Assembly: GCF_963169125.1 (NCBI RefSeq)
Contig: NC_084795.1
Location: 146,926,766-146,990,765 of the forward strand
Source: Humulus lupulus
Taxonomy: Eukaryota > Streptophyta > Magnoliopsida > Rosales > Cannabaceae
Direction: 5' to 3'
DNA: 64,000 bases
The notes under the pieces were generated by a model that ran no database searches, was not told the DNA's origin, and saw only the letters and a list, made by a program, of their open reading frames with translations. The position numbers were made by a program, and so were the translations under genes. Below, piece after piece: positions 22,283-33,757 of this stretch (position 1 is the first letter of the stretch; every line of letters starts with the position of its first letter).

Positions 22283-23198
22283 CCCCTCCTATCTGGACCA
22301 GCAATGGTTGAGGTGTCAGGGGTCTTCCTCTTCTGATCACTGGGGCCTCTACCCTTACCAGACCATGTAAGTGGAGATGCTGCCATGAGTACGTCCCTTC
22401 TCGCAGCGTTCTCTCTCCATATCTTGTTCTCTGCCTCTTCAGCAGTGAAGGCCTTCTCAACCGCCTGGGCATAAGTTGTCTCCCTAGGTACTGATGTGAT
22501 CCTCACATCTCGAGCTATCATAGCATTAATCCCTCGAACAAACCTGTCCTACCTGGCTGCATCTGTAGGCACTAGATCAGGTGCAAATTTCACTAGCCTG
22601 TCAAACTTCCGAGAATACTTAGAAACTTTCATGCTTCCCTTTACCTTCTCAATGAACTCATTCACCTTTGCTGTCGTGACAACACTAATGTAATATTTCT
22701 TATTGAACAAGTCTCTAAACCCATCCCAACTCATAGTAGAAACATCTCGAGTCTATGATGTCATTTCCTACCAAATGCGGGCATCATCACAAAGCATATA
22801 GGTGGCACAGGCCACCCTGTCATTACCTTCCACCCTCATGAAGTTCAGGATGGAGGTAATCAAACTCATCCACTGTTCAACCTTTAGTGCATTTGGTCCT
22901 CCCTCAAAAGTTGGAGGATGCTGCTTCCTAAATCTTTCCTGAAGTGGTTCCCACCTTTTCCCAATCTCTGGAGGATATACAACTGATGCCACAACAGGTG
23001 GCAAGTTAGGTGTAGCACTCCCTGGTGGAGCTGCTACCTCAAAAGGTGAATCTCTGCCTCTTGACTCTGGAGTCTAGCTTGCATATCAGCAAGCAATTGC
23101 TGCAAGGTCTCTGGAACAAGCGGAGGGTTCTGGCCCTGCTCATCATCTCTAGCCTCAACCCTAATGTCAGCTAGTCGAATTGATCGCCTTGCAGGCAT
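22283..23198 (-). pseudogene. Gag of chromovirus E
   Basis: Minus-strand ATG at 23196-23198 opens the basic N-terminus (MPARRSIRLADIRVEARDDE). A frameshift near 23040 leads into the retrotransposon gag domain: RFRKQHPPTFEGGP, then VEGNDRVACATYML, then FRDLFNKKYY and [18 protein letters not shown]. Two stops lie in the stretch equal to IWWEVASQT of element A: one TGG to TAG and one CAG to TAG. Another follows TDAAR. Confidence 0.85.
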
Positions 23199-23585
23199 AA
23201 CTCTCCAAGTTTATCTGCAATCAATGACTCAAACTATCACGCAATGATAAAAGTTTTATAATCACCACACGGTCTATTGTCTAAACTCAACCAACATCCC
23301 ACAATTATAATGCAAGCAGGCATTTAAAAAATCTTTCACATATAGTATCAATGCTAATAAGCACACCTTATCATATTCACATAGCAGTCAAGGGCCAGGC
23401 CCTATCAGTATATATCATGCTCCCTAATAGACATGCAGATAGAGCATTTATATTTAATTTAAACAGTCAAACATGCAATCACATATATGGTTACCGAATC
23501 CTGAGTCGAGCTTGTCTTTGGCGGTGTTGTACATGCCTAGTCAGTCTTTAGGAACCCTTAAACCTAAATGTTTTTTATGCCAAGT
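23199..23585 (-). other. Leader of chromovirus E
   Basis: 387 bp between the 5' LTR and gag. It matches the leader of element A in landmarks (CCTATCAG-like and ATATATGG segments) but has no gene. The primer-binding site next to 23586 is degenerate. Confidence 0.6.
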
Positions 23586-25739
23586 TGTAACACCCTGGGT
23601 AACCAAGACCGTTACACTATGTATTTAAAATAGAGCAAGACTTGCTAATCAAGTCGTTTGAACATAAATGTGTTTCTAAAGTCAACTGAAAAGTTAGGGT
23701 TAAAAGATTTTAATAATGAAATGGTTGACTTTCATTAAAATAAGAGTTTTATACACGGGATCCCAAAAATAATATTTACAACCACAGCTAGACTAAATGG
23801 AAAAATACAATTTTGGCTCTAGTCCTTGTAAATCCCTTGGTCGTGGCGGTCGAGCAGCTCACCAACTCATGGCTGGTCTAGCTTTTCCTTGCCTTTACCT
23901 GCACCACGTAGCACCCGTGAGCCAAGGCTCAGCAAGAAAACTAAATTCAACAAGCATAGATAATAACAAAGTGTGCATAGTAAACTTAGATCAACCAGTT
24001 CAATCAATAGCAGAATATAGGCAATAAGTTAGGTAATAGTAAACAGTTTAATCCAAACATATTATTTAATCTTAATACAATTAGTTAGGTGCCAGCGCCC
24101 TTAGGCTGAGCCCTTTAGTTATTTAACTAATCCCGACTCGCATAGGCCGAGCTGCATTTAGTAAGCTTAATATCAGCCCCGGCTCCCTTAGGCCGGACTT
24201 TCACGTCAGACATAGCAGGTATAAAGGTTGTGAATCACGCAATTGAAATCAGCATGAGCTAACCTGCCTATCTAGATATTTCCAATCACAAATACATTTA
24301 TAATCTCACATATGTTCATTTATAGGGGTTCTCAGCCCCATTCACAACTCGGGTATTATTTTCTTACCTCGGATCCTAAGCTGAAGATGTATAGTGGTCC
24401 CGAGCATGATCCTCAATTCCGAGCCTTAACAGTATCACTTGTCACAAGCGAGAATGGATAACTATTAAAATCTAACCCAATTAAATGCTTTGGAATAAAA
24501 TACTAGCCTCTGGGACCTCAAATTCTACTAAGCTGGGTAGTAGAATTCATCCCAAGCGCCTAGGTTTAAGGTCCCAAGCCCAAAAACATATTTTTGCTAA
24601 AGTTGCCTAGGCGGGCCGCGACCTGGCCCTAAGGGTCATGGCATGCCCCCAAGTCAGAGGCGTCAGCCCCAAGTCCTAGGGGAAGCGACTTGCCCCTTTA
24701 GGGTCGTGACACTCCTACGAAACAGCAAGGCCCCTAGGCTTCTGGGGTCACGCGGGCCGCATCGCCCAAGAATTAGGTCGCGGTACACCCCCGTGAACCC
24801 AGAAATCCTGAGATTTTTCCTACATTTTCTCCCAACCTAATTCATCAAAATCTAACCCAACATGCACCAGAACAAAAAATTAAACCACTATACCTCAATA
24901 GTTTACTTAGAGCAACACAACCTCCTAAAATTCTAACCAAAATCGTCCTAAGAACCCAGAATTCATCAAGATCCCTTTAAAACTTAACAGCTTTAAAAAA
25001 TACCTATACTAACAGTAGAATTCCACCAAACAATCAAAGCTTAAACCTTACCTTGATGATGACTTTGACCATGAGATGCACCTCAACGAATCGTACCTTA
25101 AATTCTCAGCTAAATCCTCTACTTCCAGCCCCAATTCCAATATTTTCCTTCGAACCCCTACGCCTTAGAGAGAGAGACAGAGACTGAGAACGTGAGAGTG
25201 AGAGAGAGAGCTTAGACTTCTAATATATTCTAACTAATTCCTGAAGTTAGTTTAGCTATATCCTTTAACCTAAAGACCATAATGCCCCTAATAATAACCC
25301 AACCTTTTCATTATCCTTAAGGGTAAAATGGTGATTTGCCCCATTTCCTACTAATTCCTCGAGTCGTCCTACAAATTCCAAATTAATCCTGACGTGCCCA
25401 ACTAACTACCGAATACTTACTCGTTACTCGACAAATCCCAAATATACATTAAATTTCCTAAAATAACCCTAGGCTCACCCCGGGCCGAGTATTAGACCTC
25501 GTCGTGACTATTCCACTAATCCGCTCATTAGGGCCGCCTCGAGCCGAAAACTACAAATATATCCACATAATTATGTGGTCTCAATCATTTAACACATATA
25601 ATCACATTTACGCCCACAACGGGCCAAATTGCAAATATGCCCTTATAAACAAGAACGGTCCCACGTGCATATTTAATACACATAAACATGCATGCATATA
25701 TATATTCATATTATCTTATAAACCATGTATGCCACGTAG

Positions 25740-26297
25740 TCACACATTTAATTAATTAATCATATATATATATCCAATTATGCCCTCTCGACATGCAAAT
25801 CAAGGCACTAAACCTTATTATCATTTTTGGGACGTTACACGCAGGGACACGTGAACCTGGGGCAATGCAAGCGAAAGGGATAACCTATAAGCCACCTCCC
25901 CAATTCTTTCCATGATCCTGAATGGTCTGATGAACCTCAGACTCAGCTTTCCTTTCTTTCCAAATCGCATAACTCGTTTTAGTGGAGCTCTCTTTAACAG
26001 CACCATGTCACTGTCACACATTTAATCAATTAATCACATATATATCCAATTATGCCCTCTCGACATACTAATCAAGGCACTAAACCTTATTAGCTTTTTT
26101 GGGACGTTACACGCGGGGACACGTGAAATACATCGTGAACTTGGGATAATGCAAGCAGAAGGGATAACCTATAAGCGACCTCCCCAATTCTTTCCAAGAT
26201 CCCGAATGGTCCGATGAACCTCAGGCTCAGCTTTCCTTTCTTTCAAAATTGCATAACTCCTTTCAGTGGAGCTCTCTTTAACATCACCATGTCATCA
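25740..26297. repeat. Tandem duplication spanning an LTR end and its target
   Basis: Two copies in direct orientation, 25740-26010 and 26011-26297. Each holds the last ~100 bp of LTR E (ending GACGTTACA) followed by ~170 bp of the F integrase C-terminal region. The copies have diverged by roughly 10% and the first lacks 11 bases after GGACACGTGAA. The junction has a short GTCAC homology. Confidence 0.8.
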
Positions 26298-26848
26298 ACC
26301 TCAAACACCAGAGGTCCCCTTCGTTGATTAGTATATTTACGTTGTCGATCTACAGAGGTTTGCAATCATTGACGAATTCGTCAAATATCCTCAATAGCTT
26401 GATCGACCTCGTTTGAGCCAAGGAATTTTCTTTTTCCAACCTCATGCCAGTGAATTGGTGAACGACATTTCCTCCCATATAGAGCTTCACATGGAGCCAT
26501 CTTTATAGAATCATGATAGCTATTATTATAAGAAAAAAAAATTAATGGAAGTTTCTCATTCCATGACCCTTAGAAATCGATCACTTAAGCTCTCAAAATA
26601 TTCTCTATGGTTCGGATGGTTTGTTCACTCTGGCCATCATTTTGGGGATGGAAGGCGGTGCTAAACTTTAGTGTAGTAACAAGTTCAGTTTGAATCCTCT
26701 TGTAGAATGCTAAAAGAAACGTCTGTCACGATCGGATACAATAGAGGTGGGTACTCAATGGATTCTTACCACCTCTGCTATGTAAATATATGCTAACTTA
26801 TGTGTTGCATAAGTTCTCTTGATAGGTAGAAAATGAGTGGACTTAATC
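25840..26848 (-). pseudogene. Integrase of an older antisense chromovirus (F)
   Basis: From 26848 on the minus strand: KSTHFLPIK, VVRIHWVP, IVSDRD, FSTAFHPQNDGQSEQTIRT (so the DD-x35-E triad is recognisable), GSWNEKLPLI, SYNNSY, EALYGRKCRSPIHW, then the C-terminal KGKLSLRFIGPFGILERIGE and QVHDVFHVS. Single stops fall at arginine or glutamine codons. The C-terminal block is present twice because of the tandem duplication at 25740-26297. Element E inserted at its end, and solo LTR H separates it from the N-terminal half at 29255-29747. Confidence 0.85.
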
Positions 26849-29259
26849 TGTAACGACCCAAAATTACTAATAAGGCTTAAGGGCTTTGATTAGTGTGCCG
26901 GGAGGGCATAATTGGTTTATGTGTGATTTTAATAATTAAATGTATTATTATATGATAATGTGGATATGCTAAATACATGTTCATGATTATTAAATATGCA
27001 TGTGGGCCATGTTTAGATTATAAGGGCATATCTGTAATTTTGGCCCGTTAAGGGCATAAATGCGATTATATGTGATAAATTGTTGAGACAGCATTATTAT
27101 GTGGATATATTTGAAGAATATGGCTCGAGACGGTCCTAATGAGCGGATTGGAGAAATAGTCACGATGGGGATTTATACTCGGCTCGGGGGGAGCCTGGGG
27201 ATAAATAATTGGAAGTTAATTGGAAGAGGGGATTAATTGGTAAATGTTAGGAACACTTAAGGTATTAGCGGGAATTGGGAGAAATGACTATTATACCCTT
27301 AGATTGACTAAAGGATTAAGTGTTATATGGGAGGGAAAAATGGTCTTTTCTATTAAGGGATATATTCAAACTTAGGAAAATATAGAGAACTATAAGCTAA
27401 AAGAAAGCTCTTAACTCACTCTCTCTCATCTCTCACGATTTCTCTCCTCTATCTCTTGGTGACTGAATTTTGGGGCTGTTGAAGGAAGTTAGAAGCTTGA
27501 GACTTTAGGAAATTGAAGGAGTATAGGCTTGAGGAATTGAAGCTATCAACCAGAAAATTCAGCTGAGGAGCTTGAGGATTTAAGCTCAAGAGTATTAAAT
27601 TGGAAGCTCGTGGGAGGTTCATCTATAATTGAGGTAAGGGCTTTAGTTCATCCTTGGATTTTTTGCTGGATTTCTGGGTATAATTAGTTGATGAAATTTG
27701 TTTAGTTATATAGAGTTAAGCTGAGTAATTTGGAGCTTAAGAATAGGTACAATTCTAAGTTTTTTTGGGTGGTGAATTCTGGTTGAATTGAGAGTGTAAT
27801 TGAAGTGTTATTGCTGAGGTTTTTGGTGTTTAAAATGTGTAATTAAGTCTTGAATTTATGGCTTGTTTAGTTTAAATTGGGGGGAATTTATTGGAAAATT
27901 CTGGGTTCAATTGGGTGTTCTTGGCTGAGAAGGAGGAAAACCCAGATTTTTTTGGGCTCAAAGGGGCGCGCTGCGACCTACCCTGGGGGGCACCGCGATG
28001 CGTGTGGCCCTTTAGGCCTGGGTTGCTCTCTGACTTGGGGGCGCACCACGACTTGCCAAGCTAAGTCGCGACCCACCTCCCCTCTTTGGCTTGGGGTGTT
28101 TGCTCTCTCGCTTAAGGCAAGTCGCGACCCACCAGAGAATTTTAGCCTTAGAATTGTTTCAAGGATTGTTAGGGCTTGGGGATTTGTACCCAGGCGCTCG
28201 AGAAAATTTCTATTACCCGCTTTAGTCGAAATGGAGGTCCCGGAGGCTAGTTTCTGTCTTTTAGGTTTTTTTTATTTCAATTGGAAGTTAATGGATACCA
28301 TTATCCTTGTGAGTAGGTTTATCTCTAAGGCTCAGGGCTAAGGATCGTGCTCGGAACCATTTCACTTTCTGTGCTCAGAATTAAGGGTAAGAAAACTGCA
28401 CCCTTTTTGTGTGGCTGTGTTGGGACTAGGGTTCCCTATATTTAAATACAAATGTTGTATGATTATGATATGCCATGTGAGCATGAACTAAACGACCTGA
28501 GAGTGTTGGACTGATATTTGCATACAGGACGCGGCTCGGCCATTGAGAGTTGAGGTTAGCTAAATAATCACTGAGCTCGACCTAAGCGAGTCGGAGTCAG
28601 TGGGTTAAATAGAGGGTGCGGCCTAAGGGCGTCGACCCTGAGTATTGTATGTTGAATATTGATATGTTTACCATTGCTAAACTCTTTCTTATAGCATGTT
28701 AATTACTGGGATGAATGGCTTGTGAATAATTGATTATCCTCTCTGATTAGATGACCGTTATGACATGTTGAATAATTGGTTAACTATTTTTATGGATCAT
28801 TTGATTGTCTGTTTTTTTTTATGATATGCTTTATGGTTTTCTAGTTGGGCCCTGGCTTACGAGTGCTACATGGTGCAGGTAAAGGCAATGGTAGGGTGGA
28901 CCAATCCTGAGTTGGAGAGCTATGGGGGCGGGATGTACATAGTCAGCTGCTCGTCTGCCACAACCTAGGGATGGTACAGGGATAGGAAAACCTAAAATGT
29001 GTATTTTTCCATTAGAGTGGCCTTTGCATGTATTTAACTTTTGAAAGTTGTAAATTTGTCATTTATACCTTGTTTTTGGGATCCCATGTACTAAACGTTT
29101 ATATAAATGAAAATAATTTGTTTATGACCAAAATCTTTTAACCCTAGCTCGGTCATGAGTTTAGAGTCACATTTTCAACTAAACGACTTGATTAGAAAGT
29201 CTTGCACAATTATAAACACATAGTGTAACGGTCTTGGTTATCCAAGGCGTTACATAGTC
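26844..29259 (+). mobile_element. Solo LTR (family H) inside gypsy F
   Basis: LTR 26849-29254 (2406 bp), from TGTAACGACCC to AAGGCGTTACA, flanked by TAATC and TAGTC (4 of 5 bases equal, an aged target duplication). The F integrase reading stops at one side (VIVNRLT) and resumes at the other (KSTHFLP), which confirms a clean insertion. It contains a CT-rich tract at 27415-27455, GC-rich palindrome remnants near 27965-28085, the CAG|GTAA block (28842-28970) and TGGGATCCCA (29077-29086). It has no coding content: the 154-codon open frame at 27877 is a chance reading of GC-rich LTR. Confidence 0.9.
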
Positions 29260-29747
29260 AGTCTATTTACAATAACCCATATGGTATCGTCTCCTTTATG
29301 AGTAGTTGGTAGACTTGAAACAAAGTCTATGGTAATCATCTCCCACTTCCATTCTGGAATCTCCAAGGGTTGTAGTAACCCAGCGGCCATTGATGTTTTG
29401 CCTTCGTTTGCTGGAAACTTAAGTAGTGAGCCACGTACTCCATTGCATCCTTCTTTATTCACAGCCACCAGAAGTACTTATTTAAATCCTTGTACATCTT
29501 GGTAGTACCTGGGTGCATAGCATAAGCGGCATTATGAGCCTCGTAGAAAATCTACTTCTTAATTTCATCATCATTTAGAATGCAGATTTTGCCCTAAAAT
29601 CCCAACACCCCATCTTCAGAGACATGGAATCCTGACCTCGTATCATTTTTCATCACATTGATTAGTCTTTGCAACACTGGGTCAACAAGTTGTCCTCCTT
29701 GAATAGCCTCCATAATTATTGCTACGTCATCTTGATGTGTCGATACA
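29255..29747 (-). pseudogene. RNase H / integrase zinc region of gypsy F
   Basis: The minus strand shows LVDPVLQRLI, SEDGVLG, then the integrase zinc finger region ([18 protein letters not shown], then WW and a degenerate C-x-x-C), then PLEIPEWKWEMITIDFVSSL (first catalytic aspartate) and DDTIWVIVNRLT. The frame breaks at former glutamine and arginine codons. Near 29747 it is cut by the copia fragment. Confidence 0.8.
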
Positions 29748-29920
29748 TTGATGATTGTTGATTTTGAGTAATAAGATGAGAGACATAATAGAAACTAAGA
29801 GGTTTATATCTTCCACTTTCTAGATGAAGGACCTGGGAGAGGTCAATACGTTTTTGTTAAGAAAATTATATAGGATCTTTATTTATTTTCATGTAGATCT
29901 AATATTAAACAATTTAATAT
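29748..29920 (+). pseudogene. Old copia reverse transcriptase fragment
   Basis: A short plus-strand reading, MRDIIETKRFISSTF, stop, MKDLGEVNTFLL, equals the end of the Ty1/copia RT palm, where relatives have FxMKDLGE. The stop is TAG at a position usually D or Q. The same strand continues with copia RNase H at 42990, beyond the younger inserted copia. Confidence 0.7.
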
Positions 29921-30013
29921 GAGATAACCTAGAACATATTTCTAAAATTGAATTCAAAGAGAAATAACAATAAGAATACTAACATTATACGCAGCAGAAT
30001 TAATGAGTCATTC

Positions 30014-31211
30014 CTTCATGTGGATGCTCAAAATTACATGCTTGTAAAAGATCCAAAGCACATGCTAAGGTACCCTAAACGCCTAATACTTTCCTATGTT
30101 ATGAGGCCCTCGGGCCACCATTGTTTCGCAACTGCCTCCACTTGGCACACCCAGAGAGGCCATGTCTTGTGCATCATTCCCTCGCAAGGCCAATGTCTCG
30201 CGACTGCATCCACTCAGCGCACCCCAGTGAGGCCATGCCTCACGCACCATGCTTCGCCCCCACGTCTCGCGTGCCTGCCCAAATGGCCTCGCACCTCGCA
30301 AGGAGGAGCATCTCGCATGCCTCGCGCGTCCAGGCATCTCGTGATGCCACGTCTCCTGGGACACCCACGAACATCTCACACACCAACAGGCGCGTCGCTA
30401 GGAGTGGCATCTTGTGCACCAACGAGCACCTCACTAGGGGTGTCGTATCGCGCGCATGGTAACGTCTCGCGAGACAAGCCTACTTCACTTAGTCATGCCT
30501 ACTCCGCTAATGTGGTCATGGGTTGTCACATGAGCCTAATGCCACTAGCGAGGCATCATTCTCTTGACTTTAAGTTAAGAAAACTTTACCAATCGTGATA
30601 GAGAAAAATTTATGCATCCTTAGGGTCTCGCGAGACCTGACCTCCACAAGGTGTCTCACGCCGCATATGTAGCAAGCCTCACAGCGATTCGATGCGAAGT
30701 CAGAAGAGGTACAAAGTGCACTGACAAACCAAAAAGAGTTAGAGTACGGACATAATATCCACGCCAGACAAGTAATGGAGATACGAGTGAGGTACCTGTT
30801 GTGGTCCTCACCAGCCAACCTATGACAATCGTACTAGCCGAGTAGTGGAGGCACCATTACGTACTAAAGTGGAGGTGCTCCCACAAACTCTGACCATGTA
30901 CTGGAGCCAACACCACTACACTTGATACCACTCTTCTAACAATGTACTTGTGTACAATCTGGTCCCCTGGACCACAATGTATCAGGGGCCACTAGAGCCC
31001 ACTATAAAGGAAACCCCTCTTCAACATTGAAGAGGGTAGGAAAAAATATTGTAGCATTATACCAAGAGAAATACAAGTTCTTTTCTCCATTTTTCTTTCC
31101 GCAACAATCTTTTAAGTTTCCTATTAGATTCGTGAAGTTTTTCATTTTAAGCTATATACTTTGATTTTTCTAACTTAACTTCGTTGACGAGTTCTCACCG
31201 TCAACACTTCA
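30014..31211 (+). mobile_element. Solo LTR (family C), target duplication CTTCA
   Basis: LTR 30019-31206 (1188 bp) begins TGTGGATGCTC and ends CGTCAACA, with perfect CTTCA on both sides (30014-30018, 31207-31211). Removing it joins the copia LTR exactly as in the uninterrupted copy at 41237. A CCTCGC-rich zone (30100-30460) resembles the minisatellite at 6885. A CACTATAAAGG box at 31000-31010 is followed by a short hairpin (CCTCTTCAACATTGAAGAGG), a plausible promoter and start region. Open frames over the GC-rich part are not genes. Confidence 0.92.
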
Positions 31212-32622
31212 GTTTCCCTAACCCTTGTATCCTTTCTGTCACAGAGTATTACCAAGAAACTAAATCGATCTTCAATTTTCTTCACAACCTTCCAAAGTAT
31301 CATTGGAATCACATAGACTAGAGTGGGTAATTCTCAACACATTAGATAGAAACAGAGAAGAAGAATAGAAAGAATAATGAGGCTTAGAAAAGGACTTATG
31401 TTTAGAGAGAATCCAAAACCTATCAGAAAACCAGTGTTTCAGAAAACTGACTTGTGTTTTCAACTCTCTTTTAACATTCCTTTTATAGACTCATTTAGGT
31501 CATTTATTTAATTAAAAAATCAATAAAATAATACCCAATAATCAGCCCTAGGTCGAAATTATCATGGTGTTTAGGCCCGTGAAATTTCCCATTTGATTAT
31601 AAGCCTATGGGACTTAAAATCAAGGCAGGTATTATTTTCTATTGATTTAATTAATTAAATCATTTATCAAATTAATTATTTATAATTTCATGCTTAATTT
31701 AAACTTATTTATTAATTTAGATACCAATATATCGTAATTAATAAATCTGCCATAATTTCTCTTTTCTTCTCTAAAATGTATAACTTTATGAAACTATCCA
31801 AAATTGACCTGGTCAACTTTGATAATTCTAATTGATAATTAAATCAATTAATTGAGACAATCTAGATGATTTTATCCAAGGTACAGTGGGGACCATGGGC
31901 CTATGAAATCAAGCTCCAATAAGTTGATTAATTATCAATTTACTAACTTATTAATTCCTCGTGACTCCACTAAAGACTCAGAATTACACTCTTGAATTCA
32001 TAGAATGCTCTATAACAAATATAGATACACTATTAATTATCCATTGTCACAACCATAATTTTCACTCTATCCTCTGTAGATGGTCTACAATGAGATGGGA
32101 CTAAAATACCATTTTACCTCTCATTGTATTTTATCCTTAAAACACTTAGTTCCTTGTAAATGATATTTCAGTAAACTAATATTAATTAATGAAATGAGAT
32201 CTCTATAATTTAGCACCTTGAACCAAACTAAAAGGAAACCATCATATCACTTCTTCATTAGAAGCTATAGATGTTCATATCTATGATTAACATACACTCA
32301 ATTATACTACCGAGTTCCCAAGATGTAAGTATGGGCTAGTCCGTAGGGTAAGCTGGCAACGAAAAAGTAAAAAAACTCAAATAATACAATCAGTTAGAAT
32401 GTTAACCACTCAAAATTGAGATTGAATTGACCTATATGGTCAACTATATGATATGACTAGAATAGATAATAACGGTATGTTTACTTATCCTATCAACTGT
32501 CAATATCGGTCCAGTCTGATGTAACAAATACATCTGAACTTATCTACTTTCCTAATGTTTCAGAAAGAACATAATACTGCAATGTGTAAGTAGATCATAT
32601 CGTAGATTGACAAGTCAGTGTA

Positions 32623-32699
32623 AATCATGTGCACTGACTAATCTTAGGACTAACTTATTTTGAACATATAATCATGTGCACTGACTAATCTTAGGACTA
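32623..32699. repeat. 30-bp direct repeat peculiar to one copia LTR
   Basis: The 30 bases from AATCATGTGCACTGACTAAT onward are present at 32623-32652 and again at about 32670-32699. The other LTR has one copy (42686 region) and different bases where the second copy sits. Confidence 0.8.
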
Positions 32700-32879
32700 G
32701 CTATATGTTCGGGATTTAATAGAAGTTTATATTAAACAAATAATCATGAAAATAATACATGTGAACAAAGTGAATGACCAAGTCAAAATATGATTTCTAT
32801 TCTTTTATTGATAATAAATGAGAATACAAAGAGATTAGGTTTTAATTAGGGCATAAAACCCCAACAAACTCACACTTGC

Positions 32880-33757
32880 ACTAATTGAAACTAATACCTT
32901 AATTCTATTAATCCCATTTCTTTGATATGCTTATCAAATGTAGCTTCTGGTAGTGTCTTTGTAAGCGGATCTGCAAGATTGTCTTCAGATGTAATCTACA
33001 TAACATTCACATCTCCTCTGGCCACATGTCTCGAATAATGTGATACTTCCTTTCTATATGCTTACTCCTCTTGTGACTACGAGGTTCTTTTGAGTTGGCT
33101 ATCGCTCCCGTATTGTCACAAAACAACACAAGCGGTTTATCCATTTTTGGAATAACACCAAGATCCGAATAGAACTTCTTTAGCTAGACTATTTCCTTAG
33201 CTGCTTCTGACGCGACTATGTACTCAGCCTCCATTGTGGAATGTGAGATTGGAGACTACTTTACGCTTCTCCATATCACAGATCCACCCCCAAGAGTAAA
33301 CACCATTCCAAAAGTACACTTCATATCATCGACATCAGTCTGAAAATTTGAATCGGTGTAGCCTTCAAGGTTAAGAACTCCACCCTTGTAGACTAACATA
33401 TAATCCCTAGTTCGCCTTAAATACTTCAGGATATACTTAACTATTATCCAATGCTCCAGTCCTGGGTTCGACTGATACCTGCTCACTACTCCCACTGAAT
33501 AGCAGATATCTGGTCTAGTACACAACATGGCATACATCAGACTTGCAACTGTAGATGCGTAAGGAACTTTTCTCATTTCAACTTCCTCTTCAGGAGTCTG
33601 GGGAGACTGCTTCTTTGAAAGATGAATTCCATTGCAGGACGGTAAACGTCCTTTCTTGGAATTTTTCATTGAGAAACGTTCAAGCACTTTATCTATGTAA
33701 GCTGCTTGAGATAGAGCAAAGAGTCTATTCTTTCTATCCCTGATGATTTGGATACCT
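32880..33757 (-). pseudogene. Copia RNase H (3' end of pol)
   Basis: Minus strand from 33757: IQIIRDRK, LSQAAYIDKVLERFSMKN, then 143 open codons (33687-33256) with YASTVASLMYAMLCTRPDIC, YILKYLRRTRDYMLVY, GYTDSNFQTD and GGGSVIW. These are the copia RNase H with its first aspartate. After one stop SHSTMEAEYIVASEAAKE follows, then FCDNTGAIA and KHIERKYHIIRD, and LADPLTK near the end. It continues the RT interrupted by the solo LTR at 33762-36053. Confidence 0.9.

Larger units (their letters stand above)
17902..25844 (-). mobile_element. Antisense Tekay-type chromovirus E with target duplication CGCAG
   Basis: CGCAG at 17902-17906 and 25840-25844 flanks an element that runs 17907-25839. The right (5') LTR is 23586-25839 (2254 bp, TGTAACACCC to GGACGTTACA on the + strand). 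The left (3') LTR, 17907-19066, starts TGTAACGCCC. It lacks about 1 kb of its middle and its last ~120 bp, so it runs straight into the integrase. Gag-pol lies between on the minus strand. The primer-site position left of 23586 reads TTGGCATAAAAA, a decayed initiator-Met site. LTR divergence of roughly 10% and many stops show an old, dead copy. The insertion target was the integrase end of gypsy F. Confidence 0.85.

Noticed and set aside
27877..28341. 154-codon open frame in the 26.8-29.3 kb region
   Set aside because: It lies entirely in solo LTR H, crosses the GC-rich palindrome zone and matches no family.
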